Below, piece by piece: positions 51,833-59,407 of a stretch of 64,000 bases of DNA. The first letter of the stretch is position 1. Every line of letters starts with the position of its first letter. A model generated the notes under the pieces. The model had not been told where the DNA came from. It saw only the letters and a list, made by a program, of their open reading frames with translations, and did not search any database. The position numbers were made by a program, and so were the translations under genes. Source of the DNA: Bradyrhizobium sp. CB3481 (GTDB lineage Bacteria > Pseudomonadota > Alphaproteobacteria > Rhizobiales > Xanthobacteraceae). The stretch is from NCBI RefSeq assembly GCF_029714305.1, contig NZ_CP121647.1, positions 1,012,501 through 1,076,500 on the forward strand, read 5' to 3'.

Positions 51833-53455
51833 GTGGACATCCGCACCGGCCGGCCGGTCACGCAGGCGACAAACGGCATGGTGACGTCGCCGCATTCGCT
51901 GGCCTCCGCCGCCGGCCTCGACGTGCTGCGCGCCGGCGGCTCCGCGATCGATGCCGCGATCGCAACCAGCGCCGTTCTGGCCGTGGTCTACCCGCACATG
52001 ACCGGGCTCGGCGGCGATGCGTTCTGGCTGATTCACGATGGCGCCAGCGGCGAAATCCGCACCCTCAATGGCGGCGGCAAGGCAGCCGAAGCCGCAACCA
52101 TTTCCGCACTCGAAGCGCGCGGGCTGAATGAGATTCCGCTTCGCGGAACCGTGCCGGCAACGTTGACCGTGCCGGGCGCAGTGGCTAGCTGGATCGAAGC
52201 GCACGCCGTCCATGGCCGCCTGCCGCTCGGCCGCGTTCTGGAAAGCGCTATTGCTTACGCGCGCGACGGTTTTCCGGTCACCGGCCGCCTTGCGGGTTTC
52301 ATCGAGATGATGCGCGACGACCTCTTGCGGGATCGGGAAGCCGCCGTGCTGTTCTTTCCACAAGGCACGGCCGCACCGACCGGCGCGAGACTTTCCAACG
52401 CAAATCTAGCGCGCACGCTGCAATCGATCGCCGATCATGGCTGGGAAGGATTTTATGGTGGTCCGGTCGCCGCCGGCATGGCGCGCTTCTCGGAACAAAA
52501 TGGCGGCCTGTTCCGGCTCGGCGATTTCGGCCGGCAAAAGGCTGTCTGGGGCGAGCCGCTCGTCGGCCACTACCGCGACGTCACGGTCTTCAACACGCCG
52601 CCGCCGACGCAGGGCTTTACCGTGCTGGAGATGCTTAACCTTCTCGAGCCCCACGAACTGCATCGCAAGGATTTCCTCGGGCCCGACCATGTGCATCTAA
52701 TGGTGCAAGCCAAGCAGATCGCCTATCACGACCGCGACCAGATGCTCGCCGATCCCGCCTTTGCCGAGGTGCCGGTCGAGCGGTTGATCTCGAAGGAATA
52801 TGCGGCCGCGCGCGGCCGGCTGATCGACGGGCGATCGGCATTGAGGTGGGATATGGTGCCCTCCCACGGCAGCCTGTCCGGCGACACGGTCTATGTCGCC
52901 GCCGTTGATCGCGATGGCAATGCGGCCTCGCTGATCCAGAGCCTGTACGGGGCGTTCGGCTCCTGCGTGGTGGTGGGAAACACAGGCGTCATCCTGCAAA
53001 ATCGCGGCGCGTACTTCTCGCTGGACCGCAGCCACCCCAATCGTCTCGAGCCCGGCAAGATCCCGCTGCATACGTTGATCGCCTCGATGGCCAAGTGCGA
53101 CGGAAAGCTTTGGAGCGTGCTCGGCTGCATGGGCGCCGACGGCCAGCCGCAGATCCAGCTGCAACTCTACTCGGTGATGATCGATTTCGGGCTCGACATC
53201 CAGGAAGCGCTCGAGATGCCGCGGTTCCTGTCCGGCCGCTTCGCGCTCGGCGAGGCGCGCGACACGCTGCATATCGAAAGCCGCTTCTCCGAGGCCACGA
53301 TCGACACACTCGCGCAGCGTGGTCACATCATCAATCGCTGGGAAGCCTGGAACGAAATGGCCGGGCACGCGCATGGCATCACGATCGATCCACGGAACGG
53401 CACCTTGAGCGGCGGTTCCGACCCGCGCAGCGATGGCGCGGCGATCGGTTATTAG
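51833..53455 (+). CDS. Gamma-glutamyltransferase family protein
   Basis: A 540-residue Ntn-hydrolase. The N-terminal SPHSLASAAGLDVLRAGGSA and the region before the processing site are typical. The predicted autocleavage nucleophile is Thr352 in LSGDTVYVAAVDRDGNA. There is no signal peptide, so it is cytoplasmic, unlike E. coli Ggt, and may be an acylase or amidohydrolase of this family rather than a glutathione hydrolase. The start is GTG 51833 with GGGAG nine bases upstream. It follows the TRAP receptor gene closely. Confidence 0.88.
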   Translation: MDIRTGRPVTQATNGMVTSPHSLASAAGLDVLRAGGSAIDAAIATSAVLAVVYPHMTGLGGDAFWLIHDGASGEIRTLNGGGKAAEAATISALEARGLNEIPLRGTVPATLTVPGAVASWIEAHAVHGRLPLGRVLESAIAYARDGFPVTGRLAGFIEMMRDDLLRDREAAVLFFPQGTAAPTGARLSNANLARTLQSIADHGWEGFYGGPVAAGMARFSEQNGGLFRLGDFGRQKAVWGEPLVGHYRDVTVFNTPPPTQGFTVLEMLNLLEPHELHRKDFLGPDHVHLMVQAKQIAYHDRDQMLADPAFAEVPVERLISKEYAAARGRLIDGRSALRWDMVPSHGSLSGDTVYVAAVDRDGNAASLIQSLYGAFGSCVVVGNTGVILQNRGAYFSLDRSHPNRLEPGKIPLHTLIASMAKCDGKLWSVLGCMGADGQPQIQLQLYSVMIDFGLDIQEALEMPRFLSGRFALGEARDTLHIESRFSEATIDTLAQRGHIINRWEAWNEMAGHAHGITIDPRNGTLSGGSDPRSDGAAIGY

Positions 53456-53521
53456 CACAGGGCTGTCATTGGCCCGCTCCTTTGTTTTGCGCTACCACTC
53501 CCTGTGAGTGGAGTGACGCCG

Positions 53522-54328
53522 ATGCCGTTTTGGACCTGCGAACAATGTGGCGCCCAGTTTCCCGAAAGTGCCGGGCCGCCGCCGGCGTGCCCGGTCTGCG
53601 AGGACGAGCGGCAGTTTGTGAACTGGAAGGGCCAGAGATGGCTGACACGCGAAGAGCTGGCGAAGGGGCACAAGCTCGCCTGGCGCGATGATCTCGGCAT
53701 TCCCGGCATCGCTGTCAAGCCGGGTTTTGCCATCGGGCAGCGCGCGCTGCTGGTGCCGGAGGCCGGCGGCTGCGTGATGTGGGACTGCGTGCCGCTCGCG
53801 ACACCTGAAGCCATCGACTACGTCCGCTCGCTAGGCGGACTGAAGGCGATCGCTGTTTCGCATCCGCATTATTATGGCGCAGTCGCCGACTGGAGCGAGG
53901 CGTTCGGCGGCGTACCGGTCTATCTGCATGGTGATGACAGCGCTTTCGTCACGCGGCCGCATCGAAGCATCGTGCCGTGGACCGGCGATATCAATCGAAT
54001 CTCCGACGACATCCTGCTAGTGCGGACCGGCGGACATTTCGCCGGTGCTACCGTCCTGCATTGGCGTGCCGGCGCGCAAGGCAAGGGCGCCTTGCTCACC
54101 GGCGACATCGCGATGGTCGCGATGGATCGCCGCTCGCTGTCCTTCATGTACAGTTATCCGAACTACATTCCGCTCAACGCGACCGCGGTGCGCCGCATCG
54201 CGGCCGCGATGGAGCCGCTGGCGTTCGACCGCATCTATGGCGCGTGGTGGGGCCGCAACATCGAAGGCGGCGCCAAGGCGGCATTCGAAATGTCCGTGAA
54301 GCGATATATCGCCGCCATCTCCGGCTGA
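53522..54328 (+). CDS. Degenerate metallo-beta-lactamase fold protein with N-terminal zinc knuckle
   Basis: About 268 residues. The N-terminus has two CxxC pairs (Cys6, Cys9, Cys23, Cys26), a rubredoxin-like zinc or iron site. The beta-lactamase fold follows, but the motif HxHxDH reads His114-Pro-His116-Tyr-Tyr118-Gly119, losing the Asp and third His. His172 and Asp195 remain, and the last His position appears to be Trp (YGAWWGRN). It may bind one metal or act without hydrolysis. ATG 53522 is the preferred start, ATG 53504 possible. Confidence 0.8.
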   Translation: MPFWTCEQCGAQFPESAGPPPACPVCEDERQFVNWKGQRWLTREELAKGHKLAWRDDLGIPGIAVKPGFAIGQRALLVPEAGGCVMWDCVPLATPEAIDYVRSLGGLKAIAVSHPHYYGAVADWSEAFGGVPVYLHGDDSAFVTRPHRSIVPWTGDINRISDDILLVRTGGHFAGATVLHWRAGAQGKGALLTGDIAMVAMDRRSLSFMYSYPNYIPLNATAVRRIAAAMEPLAFDRIYGAWWGRNIEGGAKAAFEMSVKRYIAAISG

Positions 54329-54348
54329 ACGAGCAACGATTGCTTCCC

Positions 54349-55437
54349 CTAGCGATTCCCCGCGCCAGCCGCGGCTGCGCCGCGCGGCATCGGCGCCGGC
54401 TTCTGCGACGGCTGCAGCGGAATGGTGCTTTTGGGTTCGTTGAGCCAGCCGGTCAGGCGCGACATCAGGCCCGGCTGCTCGACGGTCCGCGCTTCCTGCA
54501 CGAACGGGTCGGTATAGCACTGGGCACCCGCGGCCTTGGCGATCCGCGCTACCGCGTCCGTCATCGCCGGCGCGCCGGCGGTATAGACCACGTCGTTGGG
54601 CGTGAGCTTTGGCAGATGATCGGTCGGCCGGCCGCCGCTGCGGACGGCGTGCGAGACCTGCTGCGGCTCCGACACCATCGGGATCAGAGTGACATTGGGG
54701 AATAGCGCCAGGCGGCAGAGCGCCGTGTGCATGTAGAGCGAGCGCAGGCTCCGCGCCTGCACGATGAACACCATTTCGCGTTTCGGCTGCTCCATGATGG
54801 CGGCGACGGCGACCGACCACATCGGGGCAAACCCGGTGCCGCTCGCGACCAGAACGATACGGCCCTCATGATCCTGCCGGAAAAACGCACGGCCGTACGG
54901 CCCCATCAGCTTGACGCGGTGTCCGGGGCGGATGTCGTGGCCGAGCGACGAGGAGACCAACCCGCCGGAGACCTTGCGGATGTGAAAGTGCAGGAGGTGG
55001 TCGTGCGGCGATCCTTCCAGTGGAAAGGTCGGGCTGTAGGACCTTGCCGGGAAGCCTTGAAACTGCAGCTTGCAGTATTGGCCGGGAAGGTAGTCGAGCG
55101 GCTTCGGCAGTTCGATGTCGACGCCGACAACGTCGGGCGCGAGCTGGACCGTCTGCGCCACTTCCGCTGTCAGTGCCACCGGCTCGGGAGCCGCCTCGAT
55201 CGAAATCTCGAGATCGGAGACGATTCGCGCCTGGCAGGCATGGATCATCTCGTCGCCCGGGCTGTGGCCGCCATACACCTGACCGTCGACCAGGCGCACG
55301 CGGCAGGCACCGCAAATGCCGGAGCGGCAGTCATGCGGGAGATCAACGCCGTTCATCAGCGCCCAATCGAGCAGCAGCTCGCCGCGGTTCGCCAGGAACG
55401 GCTCGTCGTTGATCGTGACCTTGCAAATCTTCGTCAT
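54349..55437 (-). CDS. 2Fe-2S ferredoxin / FAD / NAD(P)H reductase
   Basis: A 362-residue electron-transfer protein. The N-terminal plant-type ferredoxin has Cys37, Cys42, Cys45 and Cys68 (CRSGICGACRVRL). The FAD domain contains ARSYSPTF, and the NAD domain contains LVASGTGFAPMWS. The order resembles phenol hydroxylase P5-type and CDP-6-deoxyglucoseen reductases. A Pro/Ala-rich tail of about 35 residues ends the protein. Its ATG directly abuts the TAA of the cytochrome gene, so the two are co-translated and probably form one electron path to or from the b-haems. Confidence 0.9.
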   Translation of the reverse strand: MTKICKVTINDEPFLANRGELLLDWALMNGVDLPHDCRSGICGACRVRLVDGQVYGGHSPGDEMIHACQARIVSDLEISIEAAPEPVALTAEVAQTVQLAPDVVGVDIELPKPLDYLPGQYCKLQFQGFPARSYSPTFPLEGSPHDHLLHFHIRKVSGGLVSSSLGHDIRPGHRVKLMGPYGRAFFRQDHEGRIVLVASGTGFAPMWSVAVAAIMEQPKREMVFIVQARSLRSLYMHTALCRLALFPNVTLIPMVSEPQQVSHAVRSGGRPTDHLPKLTPNDVVYTAGAPAMTDAVARIAKAAGAQCYTDPFVQEARTVEQPGLMSRLTGWLNEPKSTIPLQPSQKPAPMPRGAAAAGAGNR

Positions 55438-57318
55438 TTATTCCACCTCGATACGAATAGGCCGGACGTGCCGTGTATGTCTGATCTGGCTGTGGTCGAA
55501 TGCGGCGACCCGCATGTGGACGCCGCTTCGGATCGGCACGTCAAACTCGCTTGTGGTGTCGAGCCGGCGCTTCACCTCCAGCGCCCACAGGCCGGAGGCC
55601 CAGCGGGCGGCGGATCGAACGTCGGCGCGGTCGCCCGAGAATTCGCCGCTCAGGATGACGCCGGGGATCACCGTCCCGACCGGGATGCGCCCATCCAGCT
55701 CGGTCGAATAAGGAACAGAGTCCTGCTCGGTCATGAACCAGCGGGCGCCGTCGCTTTCGCCATGATCGGGATCGAGATCGATGTCGCCCAATGCGTCGGA
55801 TGTGGCTGCCACGACCTTCGGCAGGCGCAGCGGGGCGACCAGGCGGCTGCGGCGCGGACCGCCGGTAAGGTCGGCTTCGACCGTGAAATTGTCGCGGTAG
55901 TTCGCCGTTCCCGGATCGGGCGCGAAGCCGCCCTTGTAGGGCACGACGTTCGCCGCCTGCATCGGCGTCGGATTGAGCGGCGGTCCGAAATGGGCGTCAT
56001 CCATCCAACCGGCTGCACTGCTCGTCGCCTTCCACTGCCAGACATCGGCGTAGCCCGAGGCCGTGTAGTGCAGTCCGCGTCCGCTCATGGTGGCCGGCGC
56101 GCCGGCAACCGGCTGCGGCCCGGGATGGAAGGTGCGTCCGCCCGCCAGCGTGACGTCGGAGGTGGTCAACAGCACCGAGAACTTATCTTCGTTGTACTGA
56201 TGTTCGTCGCCGACCTGAAAGCCGGAGTGCAGCAGGTGCCATCCGTCGGTCTGCTTGATCAGCGGCAGGTGCTTCAGCGAGCGCGTCGAGTCTTCCCAGG
56301 TAAAAAGGAAATAGGCGTAGGTGCCGTCATGCACCGCGCGGATTTCGATTCGGGTTTCGCCTTTGCCGTCAAAATTTCCGCCTTCGCCGGTCAGCAGCGA
56401 GAATGGCCTGACGTTTCGCCAGGCCCGATCGGAGGTGTCGCCATCGAGGATCGGGGCATCCGCGGGATTGATGCGGCGAACTTGCACGCTGTCTACCGCG
56501 AGCCGGTCGGTCGCCACCAGCAGCGAAGCGCCGGTGATCGCAGCGGCGGCGGCCACCACGAAGGCGTTGGCCTGCAGGGTCGGGTTTCGCGAGCGCGCCG
56601 GCCCGGCTTTGGGTTGCGGCGGCCGACCTGCGTCCGGCGCTCTGTCGCGGCGCGCATCGGCGCGCGGCTGCAGCGGGTGGGACGAGACCTCGGGCGGCGC
56701 GTCGGTCTCGCGCTCCGGCAGGCGCGCCGATTTCTCGGCAAGCAGGCCCAGCAGCTCGACCGCATCGAGCCGCGGCGGCGGCGCGGGCAGGGGCGCCGGA
56801 CGGAAAATGCGCAGCAGCTGCGCAACGCCGCCGCTCTTGTACTGCGTCAGGACGTGAAGGACGACGAAGGCGAGAATCACCCAGGTCCCGACCCAGTGCA
56901 GCATCGCGACGTCATAGCCGGAGTAGAAGCCGAAATAGAGCAGGCCGCCGCTGACCAGCAGGCCGGACATCGTGATGAAGAAGATCCAGTACATCAGGGC
57001 GATCACGGCGCTGAGCCTGGACTGCCCGCGTCTGAACAGGCCGCGCAAGCGAACCCTGTCGAGCTGAACGCGGCGCCCAAGTCCGGAGCGGAGCATGTAG
57101 ACGATGTAGCCGATCGCGACGGCGACGAGCACGATCGCCGCCTGCATATGCGCGATCCATACGCTGTCGCGCGGCAGTACGGCATCGAACCAGTTGATCC
57201 AGGTGCGGTCGGGCGTTTCGGTCGCAATGCGTAAACCGGTAACGAGCGCAACGGCGAATGCCGCGACGAACGTCCAGTGTAAAATAATGGTTCCATAGTC
57301 CGTCTTACGCTGCCGCAC
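55438..57318 (-). CDS. Cytochrome b561-type membrane domain fused to ethylbenzene-dehydrogenase-like haem domain
   Basis: A 626-residue protein. Residues 8-160 form a four-helix di-haem cytochrome b with histidines His14, His57, His141 and His155. A Pro/Arg-rich cytoplasmic linker (about 170-250) and a fifth helix (about 253-270) follow. Residues 280-626 resemble the haem-binding gamma subunit of ethylbenzene and DMSO-reductase-family enzymes (APILDGDTSDRAW, YFLFTWEDSTRS), probably periplasmic. It would pass electrons between NADH-linked ferredoxin reductase and a periplasmic acceptor. The catalytic partner is not encoded here. The start is GTG 57318. Confidence 0.85.
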   Translation of the reverse strand: MRQRKTDYGTIILHWTFVAAFAVALVTGLRIATETPDRTWINWFDAVLPRDSVWIAHMQAAIVLVAVAIGYIVYMLRSGLGRRVQLDRVRLRGLFRRGQSRLSAVIALMYWIFFITMSGLLVSGGLLYFGFYSGYDVAMLHWVGTWVILAFVVLHVLTQYKSGGVAQLLRIFRPAPLPAPPPRLDAVELLGLLAEKSARLPERETDAPPEVSSHPLQPRADARRDRAPDAGRPPQPKAGPARSRNPTLQANAFVVAAAAAITGASLLVATDRLAVDSVQVRRINPADAPILDGDTSDRAWRNVRPFSLLTGEGGNFDGKGETRIEIRAVHDGTYAYFLFTWEDSTRSLKHLPLIKQTDGWHLLHSGFQVGDEHQYNEDKFSVLLTTSDVTLAGGRTFHPGPQPVAGAPATMSGRGLHYTASGYADVWQWKATSSAAGWMDDAHFGPPLNPTPMQAANVVPYKGGFAPDPGTANYRDNFTVEADLTGGPRRSRLVAPLRLPKVVAATSDALGDIDLDPDHGESDGARWFMTEQDSVPYSTELDGRIPVGTVIPGVILSGEFSGDRADVRSAARWASGLWALEVKRRLDTTSEFDVPIRSGVHMRVAAFDHSQIRHTRHVRPIRIEVE

Positions 57319-57511
57319 GCATACGCCCCGCTACTTCTCTTCCGAAGCAGCAACCGCGCCGATCCCATCAACCGCCGATGTCGCTGCCGTATCGATGATG
57401 GTCTCTTGGGCCGTAGCCGAGACTCTCGTTGAGATCGTCCTTTGGCGGGCACAGAGTGACCTTTACGCCCGCCGCGTGAGCCGGATCGGCGAACGCGCTT
57501 CTTGGATGTTC

Positions 57512-57552
57512 CGGCCTCCAGCGTCCCGAAAGCATCGGGAGCGCCGGAGGCC
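57512..57552 (-). terminator. Hairpin downstream of the putative secreted-protein gene
   Basis: The arms CCGGCCTCC ... GGAGGCC (57512-57552) with inner TCCCGA / TCGGGA form a long stem. On the minus strand it follows the stop of the gene at 57566 by about 14 bases. It lacks a clear T-run, so it may be a weak or Rho-assisted terminator or an mRNA end. Confidence 0.45.
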
Positions 57553-57565
57553 GTGCCGCGCGCCG

Positions 57566-58978
57566 CTATCCCCACATGTGATGCAAATGCGCCACCTCGG
57601 GCGCCGGTGAATGGTCGTCGACATTCGCCGGCGCCGTGATGTCGGCGGTCGCGAACGCCGCCGGCTCGGCGGCGGTCGGTGTTTCGGCTGTCGGCGGCGC
57701 GGCGGGCGTCCCCAGCACCTCGGCGACCGTCACGCCGTCCGTATTGTAGGTGCCTCCGGTCACCGGGACGCTGTGGCCGCCGATATCGGTGGCATTGCCA
57801 TGCATCTGGTCCGCCGCCGCGGTGACCAGCGCCGCGTTACCCGTCTGCAATCCCTTGATCATCGCGGCGATCTCGCCGCCGAGCGTGCCGTCGAGTTCGC
57901 CAGCGGCCTTCTCGAACGCCCTGAGATCGTCGATCAGCGCGGCGATCGCCTTGCCGTCCTGGCTGCCCACCAGGTCGGTGGCCTGCTTCCCAAGCGCGTT
58001 GGACTGCGCGATGAAATTGGCGACGAGCGCCGTCTCGACGGGACTGTCGAGGTGGTTCGGCCCTGGACCGGCGGCATCCGGCAACGCCGGAGTGCTGCTG
58101 ATGCCGCCTGGCGTCACCATATCGGCCAGCTTGGTGTCGGCTTGAATGACCTCGATGATGTCGTGGATGTTGTCGCTGCTGGCCTGTGCTGCGGTGGGGC
58201 TTGCCTCGGGGTCGTTGATATAGGCGAGCTCGAGTTGCAGTTGCTGGACGATCTGGTCGGCATGGGCGCCGGTCAGCCCATCAAACAGCTTTGGGTCGGC
58301 TTTCATCAGCGCCTGGATGTCCGAGATCACTGTGTTGATGTCGTCGGTGATCTGCGTGCGGTTGTCGTCAGTCACCCCGCCAAGGATCTGGCTGGCGACA
58401 TCGTCGAACAGTGCACCGATCTCCGCAAGGCTGTGCGGCGTTGCCGGTGCGGTGGGCGCAGGCGCATCGGGTGTGGGATTCGCCAGCGCCGTATCGGTGC
58501 TGACGGCATTTATGATGCTGGTGGCGCGCAGCGTTTGCTGGGCGCCGGCGGCGCTAACCAACGCTCCTGCCACGCCCGTGGTGGCGTTGGCAGCTGAAAT
58601 CGCGCTGGTGATATCGGACAGGATCGCCTGGACATGGCCGAGTGCGGCGGCGCCGGAAAACTGGCCGGCATGGAGTTCGGCCAGGAGATTGTTCTGGACC
58701 ATCGCGAGATCATTGGTGCGAGGCGCAGGGCTGACGGCGCCCGGATCGGCGACGCCTTGCGGCGAAGCATCCATCGCCGGCGGGGCCGTGCCGATGGAAG
58801 TGGCGCCGAGATCGGAAAAACCCGAACCGATCGGTCGTGCCGCCGGTTGGTTAGGAAGCTGCGTTTCCTCCGGCAACGTCGGCGACGGTGAGGCCGGTGC
58901 GACGGGCGGACTGGCGACGTCACCGATCGGGAGATCGGTATCGGCGTCGGGCTGATCTCCGGAAGGGAAGCGAGCCAT
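57566..58978 (-). CDS. Cysteine-free Ala/Asp/Thr-rich protein, candidate type I secretion cargo
   Basis: A 470-residue acidic protein with no cysteine, no N-terminal signal and no membrane helix. The N-terminal 80 residues are Pro-rich and disordered. The centre contains several similar amphipathic helices (VQAILSDITSAISAAN, DDINTVISDIQALMKAD, DIIEVIQADTKLADM, IAALIDDLRAFEKAAG), and the C-terminus is Pro/Ala-rich, ending HLHHMWG. It has no RTX repeats. It is divergent from the type I transporter genes 430 bases away. Composition and position fit a secreted, non-RTX substrate, but no family is recognised. The start ATG 58978 has AGGGGA upstream. Confidence 0.7.
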   Translation of the reverse strand: MARFPSGDQPDADTDLPIGDVASPPVAPASPSPTLPEETQLPNQPAARPIGSGFSDLGATSIGTAPPAMDASPQGVADPGAVSPAPRTNDLAMVQNNLLAELHAGQFSGAAALGHVQAILSDITSAISAANATTGVAGALVSAAGAQQTLRATSIINAVSTDTALANPTPDAPAPTAPATPHSLAEIGALFDDVASQILGGVTDDNRTQITDDINTVISDIQALMKADPKLFDGLTGAHADQIVQQLQLELAYINDPEASPTAAQASSDNIHDIIEVIQADTKLADMVTPGGISSTPALPDAAGPGPNHLDSPVETALVANFIAQSNALGKQATDLVGSQDGKAIAALIDDLRAFEKAAGELDGTLGGEIAAMIKGLQTGNAALVTAAADQMHGNATDIGGHSVPVTGGTYNTDGVTVAEVLGTPAAPPTAETPTAAEPAAFATADITAPANVDDHSPAPEVAHLHHMWG

Positions 58979-59407
58979 TGTTGATCCCCTGTTATTTCCT
59001 TGGAGTTCTTGATGTATGGGCGCGGCCATCCGCCGGGGAGCAGGATGCGCGCAAGGTGAAGGATCATCGAGCTTCGTGGCGTCTTTCGGCCGACACCGCG
59101 ACCATTGAGCGCCGAAGCAAGGTTATAGACGGACGAATCCGTGACGCACGCGGCGCTAAAAAATGACGAATGAGGCATACGCGAATACCGGTTTCTTTGT
59201 GCACTTTTTAACAATCTGAGGCGCTGATGGATTCCGTTTCTTCAGCGTCGCGGTAACGCGATACAACGCGGCGTTTGCCATCGTTCGACCCACGAGCGAA
59301 CGTGAACAATCGGCATTCGTCGCATTCTCGCCGAAAAATGGTCCGCATCGCGCGTCAAGGAGACCGTCAGGGAGATCCGCCCGTCGCGCGGGTCGAAGGG
59401 CAATTCA
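58979..59407. other. Divergent promoter region of the type I secretion locus
   Basis: This 429-base gap between the candidate cargo gene and the ABC transporter gene contains the most AT-rich stretch of the area near 59155-59215 (GGTTTCTTTGTGCACTTTTTAAC), a likely promoter zone, and a small inverted pair GTTCG/CGAAC at 59284-59302. No gene is seen. Confidence 0.5.

Noticed and set aside
54727..57234. An 835-codon plus-strand frame opposite the redox module.
   Set aside because: It is antisense to two genes with clear domain motifs and has low-complexity Arg/Gly/His/Asp-rich content typical of GC-rich shadow frames.
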